Assembly (NCBI RefSeq): GCF_010731595.1
Contig: NZ_AP022582.1
Location: forward strand, 930,001-994,000
Source: Mycobacterium seoulense
GTDB taxonomy: Bacteria; Actinomycetota; Actinomycetes; Mycobacteriales; Mycobacteriaceae
Direction: 5' to 3'
DNA length: 64,000 bases
This document shows positions 47,438-56,801 of this stretch, piece after piece. The position numbers and the translations under genes were made by a program. The stretch's first letter is position 1. The number at the start of each line of letters is the position of its first letter. The notes under the pieces are model-generated. The model ran no database searches and was not told the DNA's origin. It was given only the letters and a program-made list of their open reading frames with translations.

Positions 47438-48754
47438 TTGAAAATCTCGGTCATCGGGTGCGGCTACGTCGGACTCGTCACGGGCGCCTGCCTGGCGGAC
47501 AGCGGCAATGACGTCGTTTGCGTCGATATCGATCAGTCCAAGATCGATGAGCTTCTTGCCGGGGGGGTCCCGATCTATGAGCCAGGCCTGGCCGAGTTGC
47601 TCGAACGGAACCGGGAGAACGGGAGCATCGACTTCACGACCGACCGGCAGCGCGGGATCGAGCATGGAGACGTAATTTTTATCGCCGTCGCGACGCCAAT
47701 GAGCGACAGCGGTGAGGCCGATCTTTCCTACGTCTACTCTGCGGCCGACGATATCGGTTCGTACATGGATCGCTACAAGGTCGTCGTCGACAAGTCGACC
47801 GTCCCCGTCGGCACTGCCGACGAGGTTCGTGGGATCATCCGTAAGAAGGCGAAGCATGATTTCGACGTTGTGTCCAATCCCGAATTTTTGAAGGAGGGCA
47901 CGGCGATCACTGACTTCATGAAGCCTGACCGCGTGATCATCGGCGGCGACTCCAAGCGCGCTCTCGACATCATGCAAGAGCTCTACGAGCCCTTCCTGCG
48001 CACCTTCCATCCGTTGATTGCCATGGACATCAGGAGCGCCGAGATGGCGAAATACGCGGCCAACTGCTTTCTGGCGACCAAGATCTCATTCATCAACGAG
48101 ATTTCAAACCTTTGCGAGAAGGCGGGCGCCGATATCTCGGCGGTTCGGGAGGCCATCGGGGCGGACAACCGCATTGGGTATGAATTCCTGTTTCCCGGCG
48201 TAGGTTACGGTGGCTCCTGCTTGCCGAAAGACGTTCAGGCCCTGATACATACGGCGGCCAGCCTGGGATCTGACACGCGTCTGCTGCGCGCGGTCGACCA
48301 GGTCAACAGCGAACAGAAGGCCGCCCTCGTGACCAAGATTGCCACCCATTTCGGGGGAGGAACGCCAGCGAAGAGTCTGCAAGGCCTGCGAATTGGGCTT
48401 TGGGGGCTAAGTTTCAAGCCTCAGACCGACGACATCCGCGAGGCGGCATCCCTGGTTATCGCCAGAATGTTGTTGGAGCTCGGGGCGACTGTGCGGGCCT
48501 ATGATCCCGAAGCAACTGTGCGAGCGAAAAGTGTGCTCGGGGATTCGATCGAGTATGCAGGAAGCATGTACGAGGCCGTCGAGGACGCCGACGCGCTGGT
48601 CCTGGTCACGGAATGGAAACAGTTTCAGCGACCGTCGTGGCAGCGTGTCAAGTCGGCCATGCGAGGCTACGTCGTGTTCGATGGCCGAAACATCTATGAT
48701 CCTAAGCGCCTGCGGGCCGAGGGCTTCGAGTACTACGGCATGGGTCGGAATTGA
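47438..48754 (+). CDS. UDP-glucose 6-dehydrogenase
   Basis: 438 residues from a TTG preceded by GAGGGGG. KISVIGCGYVGLVTGACLADSG binds NAD. ATPMSDSGEADLSYV, VDKSTVPVGTADEV, NPEFLKEGTAI and the catalytic Cys261 in GYGGSCLPKD are all present, then LWGLSFKPQTDDIREAAS. It oxidises UDP-glucose to UDP-glucuronate. UDP-xylose synthase follows after 13 bases, so the pair provides UDP-GlcA and UDP-xylose for the glycan. A decayed copy of its last codons and the junction to the next gene is found upstream of 54191. Confidence 0.95.
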   Translation: MKISVIGCGYVGLVTGACLADSGNDVVCVDIDQSKIDELLAGGVPIYEPGLAELLERNRENGSIDFTTDRQRGIEHGDVIFIAVATPMSDSGEADLSYVYSAADDIGSYMDRYKVVVDKSTVPVGTADEVRGIIRKKAKHDFDVVSNPEFLKEGTAITDFMKPDRVIIGGDSKRALDIMQELYEPFLRTFHPLIAMDIRSAEMAKYAANCFLATKISFINEISNLCEKAGADISAVREAIGADNRIGYEFLFPGVGYGGSCLPKDVQALIHTAASLGSDTRLLRAVDQVNSEQKAALVTKIATHFGGGTPAKSLQGLRIGLWGLSFKPQTDDIREAASLVIARMLLELGATVRAYDPEATVRAKSVLGDSIEYAGSMYEAVEDADALVLVTEWKQFQRPSWQRVKSAMRGYVVFDGRNIYDPKRLRAEGFEYYGMGRN

Positions 48755-48767
48755 GGAGAACAAGCAC

Positions 48768-49712
48768 GTGAGAGCCCTCGTCACGGGCGCCGCAGGTTTT
48801 CTTGGGTCCCATCTCTGCGACCGTCTCCGTCGCGACGGCATCGAGGTTCTCGGGTTCGACAACTTATATACGGGCAGACTTGAGAACATCACGCAGCTCG
48901 AGGGGGACCCGGGCTTCAGCTTCCTCGAGCACGACATCACGCGGCCGCTAGACGGGGCGATAGATGGCCCGCTTGATTTCATCTTCAACATGGCCTGCCC
49001 TGCGTCGCCGCGCGCCTACCAGCGTGATCCCCTTTTTACGCTCGAGACTAACTACGTGGGAATGAGAAACCTTCTCGAACTTGCACGCGAGCAGAGAGCG
49101 ACAATCCTGCAGGCTTCCACCAGCGAGGTCTACGGGGATCCCACAGTCCACCCTCAGGTTGAGAGCTACTGGGGCAACGTCAACTGCTTCGGCGTGCGGA
49201 GCTGCTATGAGGAGGGTAAACGCGTCGCGGAGACGCTGATGCTCGAGTACGCGCGCCGCTACGACATCCAGATAAAGATCGTCCGCATCTTCAATACCTA
49301 CGGTCCGAGGATGGACCCGGAGGACGGCCGAATCATCTCCTCATTCATCGTCCAGGCGTTGCGCGGAGAGCCGATCACCGTCTTCGGGGACGGCAGTCAG
49401 ACCCGTTCTTTCTGTTACGTCGACGATCTCGTCGACGGGCTGGTACGTATGGCCATGAGTGAGCCGTCGTTCACGGGACCCGTCAACCTCGGCAGTCCGG
49501 CCGAAGTGACGGTCAGTGAGACTGCACGCACCATCAGGGAGATGACCGGATCGGCTTCGCCTACCGTCCTTCACGATCTGCCTCAGGACGATCCGAAGAA
49601 GCGCAAGCCGGATGTCAGTCTCGCCGAGTCCAGGCTCGGCTGGCGTCCCAGGGTGCCTTTTGAAGAGGGGGCGGCGCGGACGATCGAATACTTCAGGGAC
49701 ACCATCGGATGA
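48768..49712 (+). CDS. UDP-glucuronate decarboxylase (UDP-xylose synthase)
   Basis: 314 residues from a GTG with GAGGAG about 10 bases before it. RALVTGAAGFLGSHLCDRL, FDNLYTGRLENI, the NMACPASPRAYQRDP stretch diagnostic of UDP-xylose synthases, STSEVYGDP, and catalytic CYEEGKR (YxxxK). RIFNTYGPRMDPEDGRIISSFI and GDGSQTRSFCYVDDLVDGL are the other family blocks. It converts UDP-GlcA to UDP-xylose with CO2 release. Xylose is known in several mycobacterial lipooligosaccharides (M. kansasii and M. marinum), which fits a surface-glycan role. Confidence 0.92.
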   Translation: MRALVTGAAGFLGSHLCDRLRRDGIEVLGFDNLYTGRLENITQLEGDPGFSFLEHDITRPLDGAIDGPLDFIFNMACPASPRAYQRDPLFTLETNYVGMRNLLELAREQRATILQASTSEVYGDPTVHPQVESYWGNVNCFGVRSCYEEGKRVAETLMLEYARRYDIQIKIVRIFNTYGPRMDPEDGRIISSFIVQALRGEPITVFGDGSQTRSFCYVDDLVDGLVRMAMSEPSFTGPVNLGSPAEVTVSETARTIREMTGSASPTVLHDLPQDDPKKRKPDVSLAESRLGWRPRVPFEEGAARTIEYFRDTIG

Positions 49713-49784
49713 ATCGCAGCGCTTGGCGACTGGGATCATCCACATTCCGCGGACGGTCCTGAGAGTCGCGGCAAGGATAGAACC

Positions 49785-50732
49785 GTGACAACGACCATCC
49801 CAGTAATCTTCATCATCTTCAACCGGCCTGATACCACCAGCCAGGCCTTCGAGATGATCAGGGCGGCGAAGCCGCGCCAGCTCATGATAGTCGCCGATGG
49901 CCCGCGCGCGAATAAGCCTGGGGAGAATGAAAAGTGCGCAGCGACGCGCGCAGTGATCGATCGAGTCGACTGGGACTGCGAAGTTCACCGCAATATGTCA
50001 GAGACAAATATGGGCTGCCGCCTGCGCGTCTCCTCAGGCATAACTTGGGCCTTCGAGCTTGTCGATAGGGCAATAATCCTCGAGGACGACTGCGTGCCCT
50101 CCGCTTCGTTCTTCCCGTACTGCGCCGAGCTCCTCAATTATTACGAGACCGACGAGCGGATCATGATGGTCTCCGGGGACAACCATCTGTTCGGGCGCGC
50201 CGGAACGGCGGATAGCTATTACTTCTCGAGATATCCCCACGTATGGGGCTGGGCCACCTGGCGACGAGCCTGGGCAAAATACGATCTCAACATGACAAAC
50301 TGGCCGGAGATCAGGAATAGGAAGCTCTTCGACCAGTACCTCCCCAGGATGAGCGAGCGCTACCGCTGGGAATCCGTCTTCCAAAGCGTTTATGACGGAA
50401 AGATTGATACTTGGGACTACCAATGGGGCTACACCATCTGGGCGAACTCGGGCCTCAGCATCGCTCCCGCCCGGAATCTAGTGCGCAACATCGGATTCCA
50501 CGCTGAGGCGACCCACACCAAGGCCGACAGTATCTACTCGTCGCTCGACGCCGACGAGCTGGACCTGCCCCTTACCCACCCTGCGACAGTCCTCGCGAGC
50601 GCCGACAAAGACGAGCTCGAGTCAAGGCTTCGGGCTGCTCAGTCAAATAACCTGTCGCACCGCATAAATGACGCCGCTTCTGCGCTCAAACTGCTCGCCA
50701 GGAGGGCGACGGCACATGGCCAGAACCGCTAG
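49785..50732 (+). CDS. HlpA-type glycosyltransferase (GT2-like), paralog 1
   Basis: 315 residues from GTG. It begins PVIFIIFNRPDTTSQAFEMIR, has IVADGPR, GCRLRVSSGITWAFE and an acidic metal site in IILEDDCVPS (about residue 97), then YYFSRYPHVWGWATWRRAW and YQWGYTIWANSGL. This family is often labelled hemolytic protein HlpA-like but is a GT-A glycosyltransferase relative found in mycobacterial glycolipid loci. A paralog about three quarters identical (by eye) starts at 54191, and the roughly 50 bases upstream of the two are also similar. It probably adds a sugar from the UDP-xylose/UDP-GlcA pair just upstream (inference). Confidence 0.83.
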   Translation: MTTTIPVIFIIFNRPDTTSQAFEMIRAAKPRQLMIVADGPRANKPGENEKCAATRAVIDRVDWDCEVHRNMSETNMGCRLRVSSGITWAFELVDRAIILEDDCVPSASFFPYCAELLNYYETDERIMMVSGDNHLFGRAGTADSYYFSRYPHVWGWATWRRAWAKYDLNMTNWPEIRNRKLFDQYLPRMSERYRWESVFQSVYDGKIDTWDYQWGYTIWANSGLSIAPARNLVRNIGFHAEATHTKADSIYSSLDADELDLPLTHPATVLASADKDELESRLRAAQSNNLSHRINDAASALKLLARRATAHGQNR

Positions 50733-50899
50733 GCGGCGCGTCACGAGCCGCCGCGACGAAGGCCGCCGAAGTGATAGCGGGTGGAAACCTCTCGCAACAT
50801 CTCAGCAGGGCGCTTGATCAGCGCCCTGGGTGTGCCGTACGTTCAGGTTGTCCTCCTTCCATACTCTTATGGCGCAGGATAATCAGGAGGGTTTACATT

Positions 50900-51691
50900 A
50901 TGATGTGCCGTATCTGCAGTTCCAGCACGAGACTGGCATTCACCCATAAGTTGCTCTCAAAATACGATTGCGCGTTTTACTTTTGCGATAATTGCGGCGG
51001 CCTGCAGACCGAAAGTCCATACTGGCTCGACGAAGCCTACGCCAGCCCTGTGGCATCGGCGGACACAGGCCTAGTGTGGCGGAATCTGTATCTTGCACGG
51101 TTGACGTCGATGGTTCTCTTCTTTTTGTTTGATCGCCACGGCCGGTTCCTCGATGCGGCTGGGGGTTATGGCATCTTCACGCGCTTGATGCGGGACATCG
51201 GCTTTGATTATTACTGGACAGACATGTACTGCCCCAACCTGACGGCGCGGGGCTTCGAAGCCGAGACGGGCCCAGGCGCCCCTTACACGGCAGTGACCGC
51301 TTTCGAAGTGATGGAGCATCTGCCCGATCCGGTCGGTTTCGTGGCCGAGCTGCTTGAAAGCACAGGCACCGACACGATCATCTTTACGACCGAGCTTTTC
51401 ACCGGCGAACCTCCGGCGCCGGAAGCATGGTGGTACTACGGGTTCTCCACCGGACAGCACATAACTTTCTATCAGCGGTCGACCTTGGAGCTTATCGGGA
51501 AGCGCTTCGGCATGAGGTTCTACAGTTCCGGCATGTTGCACATCTGGACGCGAGCGAAACTCAATCCGCTGGCTTTGCGCGTACTGACCTCGCCCACCGT
51601 TGCTAGCCTGCTCGGCGGGTTGCCACGGCTAGCGCTCGGGTCGCGGACCATGGCGGACCACGAAATGCTGATACGAACCGACAAAGAATAG
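50900..51691 (+). CDS. Methyltransferase with N-terminal zinc-ribbon-like Cys motif
   Basis: 263 residues; AGGAGG lies 9 bases before the ATG at 50900. Residues 3-6 and 31-34 give CRIC and CDNC, a CxxC-x(~24)-CxxC zinc site like Methyltransf_13. A Methyltransf_23 domain follows: FLDAAGGYGIFTRLM, YYWTDMYCPNL, TAFEVMEHLPDPVGFVAELL and YYGFSTGQHITFYQRSTLELI. Proteins of this layout include sugar C-methyltransferases, but the C-terminal extension of the TylC3 type is missing. GC is lower than in the flanks, suggesting transfer. Acceptor unknown. Confidence 0.83.
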   Translation: MMCRICSSSTRLAFTHKLLSKYDCAFYFCDNCGGLQTESPYWLDEAYASPVASADTGLVWRNLYLARLTSMVLFFLFDRHGRFLDAAGGYGIFTRLMRDIGFDYYWTDMYCPNLTARGFEAETGPGAPYTAVTAFEVMEHLPDPVGFVAELLESTGTDTIIFTTELFTGEPPAPEAWWYYGFSTGQHITFYQRSTLELIGKRFGMRFYSSGMLHIWTRAKLNPLALRVLTSPTVASLLGGLPRLALGSRTMADHEMLIRTDKE

Positions 51692-51960
51692 TGCGCCTGA
51701 CACTGTCGTCACACTGATGCCGGTTCGCCGGAGCGGGAAGAGGGGAGTGGTCTGAGAAACCTAACTGCGGCGTTTCGGTTTGACTCCAGTTACCGGCACG
51801 AGGCCCGCTTGGTCGTATCATGTAATCCCATTTGGGACCCTCTGAAGCCTCTTGCGAAGGGCGAAACGCCGTTGACGAGCCAGTGGATTGGTTTTGACGC
51901 ACACCGCGGGACGGCTGCCCATGCGGACGCCCTGTGCGTCGCCGTGAATGATCGGTGGAT

Positions 51961-52716
51961 ATGAAGGATTTTCAGCTGACGTTGCGAGACGGACGGAAGA
52001 TCGTCATCTCGTTCAACCTGCGGGCAATTAATGAACGGCGCAGGGTCCAAAAATTCATTCGAACCTTGGCCGGCAAATCTACGACAGAAATTTTCAGCGA
52101 TATCTACGCAAAGCAAATATGGGGTGGATCCGGTCCAGGATCTCGCAACTCCTTCGTTGTCGAGCCATACATAAATAGCATCTCTCAGTTTGCCGCAGCC
52201 TTGCCGGAGCGGCTCGATGCCGTTGACCTCGGCTGCGGAGATTTCGCGATTGGCTCGAGGTTGCGACCGCTCTTCAACCGTTATATAGCTGGAGACATCG
52301 TGCCAGATGTAATCTCTCGAAACCGAGCTCGATTCGGCAATCTCGACGTGGACTTCCGAGTGGTCGACATTACAGCCGATGATCTTCCACCCGGAGATAT
52401 CGCCTTCGTTCGTCAGGTTTTACAGCATCTTTCGAATGACGAAATCGCGCGAGCGGTGAACCGGCTTCGGGCAACGTATCCAAGACTTGTCTTGACAGAA
52501 CATCTGCCGCTAGCCGCGGATTTCGTTCCAAATATTGATATTCCAACCGGACCGAACAATCGACTCGGTGTCAATAGCGGAGTCGACATCACAAAGCCGC
52601 CATTTGAGATTCCCGTGCTCAGTGCGACAGTGTTATGTGAGGTAGTTATTGAAGAAAATATCGATGGACCCGGGTCACCTGCCAGCCGTATTCGAACAAC
52701 TCTGTATGAATTTTGA
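51961..52716 (+). CDS. Class I SAM-dependent methyltransferase, AT-rich gene
   Basis: 251 residues from the ATG at 51961 (a GTG 6 bases earlier is possible). The N-terminal 60 residues are a helical lid (IFSDIYAKQIWGGSGPGSRNSF). SAM motif I is AVDLGCGDFAIGSRL (about 87-101), then YIAGDIVPDVI, VDITADDLPPGDIAFVRQVLQHLSNDEI and RLVLTEHLP. It resembles methyltransferases of exopolysaccharide and rhamnan loci. This is one of the least GC-rich genes in the window. The start has no good ribosome site. Acceptor unknown. Confidence 0.82.
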   Translation: MKDFQLTLRDGRKIVISFNLRAINERRRVQKFIRTLAGKSTTEIFSDIYAKQIWGGSGPGSRNSFVVEPYINSISQFAAALPERLDAVDLGCGDFAIGSRLRPLFNRYIAGDIVPDVISRNRARFGNLDVDFRVVDITADDLPPGDIAFVRQVLQHLSNDEIARAVNRLRATYPRLVLTEHLPLAADFVPNIDIPTGPNNRLGVNSGVDITKPPFEIPVLSATVLCEVVIEENIDGPGSPASRIRTTLYEF

Positions 52717-52939
52717 TATCGTCTTAATGGCGGGTGGCTCAGCGCAGACTCCAGGGCCGATATTTGAGCTATACGGGGACGCTAGGAGATTGCTCAATTA
52801 GCACTCGTCGGCGTGGGCGGGGCGGTTCGTTGGGAATGGAGTCATGACAGCAGTGGCGCGCGTAGCTGGATGGGAGCCGCCAGAGCCTTACCCTGGGCAA
52901 TATTCGCATCGAACTGGACTTGGATAGCTGGGCGCACCC

Positions 52940-54043
52940 ATGAAAGTTGCATTCGATGACCAGGTTTTCACCATCCAGCGGTATGGTGGTGCTTCGCGGT
53001 ATTTTGTCGAGCTGGCGACTCGCCTACCGGAACATGGCGTATCGGAAGTGTCCGTCGTCGCCCCATTACACATCAATAAGTACCTGGCGGTTGACTCTGC
53101 ACGACGTTTTACGCGCGGTAGGTGCGTGAACATGCCGCCATACACATTGGCGGGCATTCCGGTTCTGCCCACCGCCAACCGGCTCGCCGCGCCGCTGGCA
53201 TGGCGGGGGATAAATCCGGATATCGTGCACGAGACCTACTTTGCCATCAAGCCTCTTGGGAAAGCGCGGCGCCGGATCGTGACGGTCCACGACATGATCC
53301 ACGAGCTGTTTGCCGCTGAGTTTGCTGACGCAGCCCGCGTCACTGCTGCCAAACGCGCAGCTGTCGACCGTGCCGACCACATAATCTGCGTCTCCGAAAA
53401 CACGCGGCAGGACCTCCTGCGTCTTTACGGCGTCGAGCCGGAGCGAACGAGCGTTGTTCATTTGGGCTATTCCCTGACCGCACAGAGAAGCGACCCGAAA
53501 GCGGATAGCGGCAAAGGCAGGCCCTCGCTCCTGTACGTAGGAAGTCGCAAGGGCTACAAGAACTTCGGTACGTTGCTTGAAGCCTATGGCAGGTCTCCGA
53601 CATTGCGGGAGTTCGAGTTGATAGCCTTCGGCGGAGGCCCGTTCCTGCCCGACGAATACGAAGCGATCAACCGGCTAGGTATCGCTGACCGGGTGCGGTT
53701 CGCCTCCGGCTCCGATCGAGAGCTTGCGGCACGCTACCAAGCCGCGACCGCGTTTATCTTTCCGTCGAAGTACGAGGGTTTCGGGCTTCCCCCGCTGGAA
53801 GCTATGAGCCACGGCTGCCCAGTTGTGTGCAGCCATGCGGGGTCAATTCCAGAAGTAGTCGGGGACGCCGGTGTCTACTTCGATCCGAACAATGCCGAAG
53901 AGCTACGCATGGCGGTGGAACTTGTGGCAACGACAAAGGAATTGCAGGCGGATCTGCGTGCGCGTGGATACCAGCGGATCACCGCATTCTCATGGGACCA
54001 GTGCGCGGCTGCCACCGCACGAATCTATCGCAACATCATATGA
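52940..54043 (+). CDS. GT4 family glycosyltransferase
   Basis: 367 residues, GT-B fold. [23 protein letters not shown] begins the N-domain, with VHDMIHELF and [17 protein letters not shown]. The donor domain has [20 protein letters not shown] and the GT4 signature [27 protein letters not shown] with its conserved E-x7-E, then [14 protein letters not shown]. It adds a sugar to the growing glycan on the cytoplasmic side; mannosyl or related transfer is common in this family. It lies between the two HlpA-type genes. Confidence 0.9.
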   Translation: MKVAFDDQVFTIQRYGGASRYFVELATRLPEHGVSEVSVVAPLHINKYLAVDSARRFTRGRCVNMPPYTLAGIPVLPTANRLAAPLAWRGINPDIVHETYFAIKPLGKARRRIVTVHDMIHELFAAEFADAARVTAAKRAAVDRADHIICVSENTRQDLLRLYGVEPERTSVVHLGYSLTAQRSDPKADSGKGRPSLLYVGSRKGYKNFGTLLEAYGRSPTLREFELIAFGGGPFLPDEYEAINRLGIADRVRFASGSDRELAARYQAATAFIFPSKYEGFGLPPLEAMSHGCPVVCSHAGSIPEVVGDAGVYFDPNNAEELRMAVELVATTKELQADLRARGYQRITAFSWDQCAAATARIYRNII

Positions 54044-54084
54044 CCACGGTCAATCGCGCTTACGGAGAAGATCTGTGAGCGTCC

Positions 54085-54185
54085 CCGAGCCCAGAGCTTC
54101 GAGCACTACGACATGGCGGAGTAAGGAGAATGAACAAGTGAGAGTTCACATTCCGCTGACCCTGCGCAGAGTCGCCGCAAGGATA
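54085..54185 (+). pseudogene. Scar of a dehydrogenase/UDP-xylose synthase junction
   Basis: The bases around 54089-54110 (GCTTCGAGCACTACGACATG) match the end of the UDP-glucose dehydrogenase gene (48722-48742), followed by GGAG, a spacer and GTGAGAG, as at the start of UDP-xylose synthase (48768). From about 54144 (CACATTCCGC) the sequence matches the DNA after UDP-xylose synthase, from about 49740. So the second HlpA-type gene once followed the same gene pair, and the middle was deleted from the start codon to beyond the stop. Confidence 0.6.
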
Positions 54186-54190
54186 GGACT

Positions 54191-55141
54191 ATGACGACCA
54201 CCGTCCCGATCATCTTCATCATTTTCAACCGGCCGGACACCACTAGGCAGGTCTTCGAGGCAATCAGGGCGGCCAGGCCGAGCAAGCTCCTGGTCGTCGC
54301 CGACGGTCCGCGCTCGAATAGGCCTGGCGAAGCTGAGAAGTGCGCAGCTGCGCGCGCGATCATCGAGGGGGTCGACTGGGACTGTGAGGTGCAGACGAAT
54401 TACTCGGAGGCCAACCTCGGCTGCCGGCTCCGCGTCTCGTCCGGCATAACTTGGGCCTTCGAGCTTGTCGACAAGGCGATAATCCTTGAGGACGACTGCG
54501 TGCCCGCCCCCTCGTTCTTCCAATACTGCGCTGAACTTCTCGACCACTATGAAGACGATGAGCGCATCATGATGGTCTCTGGAGGAAATCATCTGTTCGG
54601 ACAAGCCACGGTTGCAGACAGTTATTACTTCTCGAGATATGTGCATATCTGGGGCTGGGCAACCTGGCGGCGAGCGTGGACGAAAAATGACGTCAATATG
54701 ACCTACTGGCCCGAGATCAGGGATAGAAAGCTTTTCGACCAGTACTTTCGGAAGAGGAGCGAGCGCTTCTACTGGGACTCCGTTTTCCAAGCGGCTTATG
54801 AAGGCAAGCTCAATACTTGGGACTTCCAATGGGTTTACAGCATATGGGCGAATTCGGGCCTTTGCGTTGCTCCCGCTAGGAATTTGGTACAGAACATCGG
54901 GTTTGGCCACGCTGAGGCGACCAACATGGTGAAAGACGTTGTCTACTCTTCGCTAGGGGCCGAGGAGCTCGACCTGCCTGTTACTCACCCGGCGACAGTC
55001 CTGGCGAGCGTCGACAAAGACGAGCTCGAAGCGAGGCTCCGGTTTGCTCATGAGCAGGTCTTACCGTACCCCTTGAATAGGTACGTCACCTCTGCGGTCC
55101 GCAAACTTGCACGTCTGCGTAGAACCTCGACGGAACTGTAG
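54191..55141 (+). CDS. HlpA-type glycosyltransferase, paralog 2
   Basis: 316 residues from ATG. It is collinear with the 49785 gene: PIIFIIFNRPDTT, VVADGPR, GCRLRVSSGITWAFE, IILEDDCVPAPSFF, IWGWATWRRAW and FQWVYSIWANSGL. Differences are spread through the protein, more so after residue 190, so it is an older duplicate than the GT-C pair and may have a different acceptor. Its upstream flank retains the dehydrogenase/UDP-xylose synthase scar. No membrane helix. Confidence 0.83.
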   Translation: MTTTVPIIFIIFNRPDTTRQVFEAIRAARPSKLLVVADGPRSNRPGEAEKCAAARAIIEGVDWDCEVQTNYSEANLGCRLRVSSGITWAFELVDKAIILEDDCVPAPSFFQYCAELLDHYEDDERIMMVSGGNHLFGQATVADSYYFSRYVHIWGWATWRRAWTKNDVNMTYWPEIRDRKLFDQYFRKRSERFYWDSVFQAAYEGKLNTWDFQWVYSIWANSGLCVAPARNLVQNIGFGHAEATNMVKDVVYSSLGAEELDLPVTHPATVLASVDKDELEARLRFAHEQVLPYPLNRYVTSAVRKLARLRRTSTEL

Positions 55142-55333
55142 TCTCAGCTGTTACGAAGGCGGAAACCCTTGTCATGGAAGGGATCGCGGGCCCCATCGGT
55201 AGCGTTAACGATGTCTGCGACAGTGCCTGGGCGGGTTGTTCGAGACCGCCGCCAGGGCGAAACATGTTGCGCACCATCGACGCCGACGACGTGCGAGTCC
55301 AACCGAGAGCGAAAGTCGATTCACTTGGCGCCT

Positions 55334-56338
55334 TTATTTAGCATGCTGTTTGCGTTCATCCCCAGCTGACTTGGCTCGCAAGACAAATCCGGTTTGGTCA
55401 CCACGGCCCTGCAGATTAAGCCGCTCCGCTTGCTTTCGCCAATGCTTAATCTGCTTGTGCCGGAAGATCTCACGGATTTTGGGGTCGGTCAATGCAACAT
55501 CACGCCGGTAGGCTTCGCTACCGAAAAATTGCAGTTCATTCGAATCATCGAACGTCCTGTCGACTCTTAACCCGACCCTATCCGCTGCCAGCGCCATTCC
55601 CTGCCGTGAAGGTATCGCGATATGCCGAGGCGCATCGATCTGCACCCAGTTCTGCCTGTAGATGGTCCACGCTTCGGATGAGGTCGTCGGCACGCGCACC
55701 AAGCAGATGCCGCCGGAAGCGAGCTTCTCGTATGCTGCTCCAAGCGTCGCGACCAGGTCGGGGACGTGTTCCAGCGAATGATTGAACATGATTAGATCAA
55801 ATTCACCTGGCACGTCGCCTAGATTTCGCTTCATTAGCGGCACGCCTCGGGGCGTCTGGCCGTCGGCTGCCAGGAACGGATCAGCACCGCACAAGTTGTT
55901 GAATCCGGCTTTGGACAATCGGTCTAACAGCGCGCCGCTACCACAGCCGACGTCGAGGATTCGCGCGTCGCGGTCAACGCCTAGCTGACCGAGCATTCTG
56001 ACGACGCCTCCTAGGGCAGCACGGGCGCCTGACGAGAGGGCTACAAGAAGGGCACCAACTACCCAGCCGCCAGTATGCAACTCAAAGCGGTCTCGCTGTG
56101 AATTCAGCCATTGTAGTACTCTGGGCTGAGCTGAAATAGTGTAAGAGTAGTAATCCGGGGGATAATGGCGCGCGAGTTCTTCACCCTCGGGCATATTCAC
56201 GATCTGTAACGTATCGCAGGCAGCGCAGCCATAATAGTAAAACAGCTCTCCTGTTCCAAACATCATCTCGCGCACCGCGATAGTTTGGTGGGGGCCAGAA
56301 GATCCGCATAGTCGGCACTCTTCGGTAATCTCGCCCAT
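55334..56338 (-). CDS. Zinc-ribbon methyltransferase (Methyltransf_23)
   Basis: 334 residues from an ATG with GAGGAGGG 4 bases before it. CRLC (about 8-11) and CAAC (about 38-41) form a CxxC...CxxC zinc site, followed by a PDYYSYT loop. The SAM domain starts near 120: ILDVGCGSGALLDRLSKAGF, CGADPFLA, LIMFNHSLEHVPDLVATL and VRVPTTSSEAWTIYRQNWVQIDAPRHIAIPS. It has the same general layout as the 50900 protein, with a longer linker containing a hydrophobic stretch (about 80-105). A role in sugar or lipid methylation is likely; acceptor unknown. It is divergent from the 56802 gene. Confidence 0.84.
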   Translation of the reverse strand: MGEITEECRLCGSSGPHQTIAVREMMFGTGELFYYYGCAACDTLQIVNMPEGEELARHYPPDYYSYTISAQPRVLQWLNSQRDRFELHTGGWVVGALLVALSSGARAALGGVVRMLGQLGVDRDARILDVGCGSGALLDRLSKAGFNNLCGADPFLAADGQTPRGVPLMKRNLGDVPGEFDLIMFNHSLEHVPDLVATLGAAYEKLASGGICLVRVPTTSSEAWTIYRQNWVQIDAPRHIAIPSRQGMALAADRVGLRVDRTFDDSNELQFFGSEAYRRDVALTDPKIREIFRHKQIKHWRKQAERLNLQGRGDQTGFVLRAKSAGDERKQHAK

Positions 56339-56801
56339 TTTGCCCTCCTCGACGAAGAATTCGACGCCACGAAAAAGTGCACGATGTGTACGGACGCATG
56401 CCCCGAAGTCTGATGAAAGCTTGGTTGACGATCCGTGGTGGATTTTAGGCGACGGCACAACAGTTTCGGCGCCGGGGTGGGATCTACGGGGCGCTTGTGG
56501 AACTGGGACAGGACGACCGAACCCCGCCCAGATCTTCAGCGAATTGCCAACCTCACGGTCCCCATGTTGCGATGACCACTGGAAACCACCCCGACGGTGG
56601 GTAACTCTTCACTCGACTCAGCCAACTGCTGAACAGGCCGAGCGGAAGTGAAATCGACTCCCACCGAGTTGAATGAGGCGCGGCTTGCCCTGGCCGATGC
56701 CGCACGGGCGACCTCATGCGCCATCCAGCGCTGCTGGTGAGCGCGCAACGGCCAACTTATCGGCGCGAATCCCTCGCGCCAGACCAGCGGAGGGGGTTAG
56801 C
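56339..56801. other. Divergent intergenic region
   Basis: About 460 bases between the leftward zinc-ribbon methyltransferase (start 56338) and the rightward methyltransferase (start 56802). Both starts have strong ribosome sites (GAGGAGGG and GGAGGGGG). Frames inside give no family-like sequence. It presumably holds both promoters. Confidence 0.45.
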
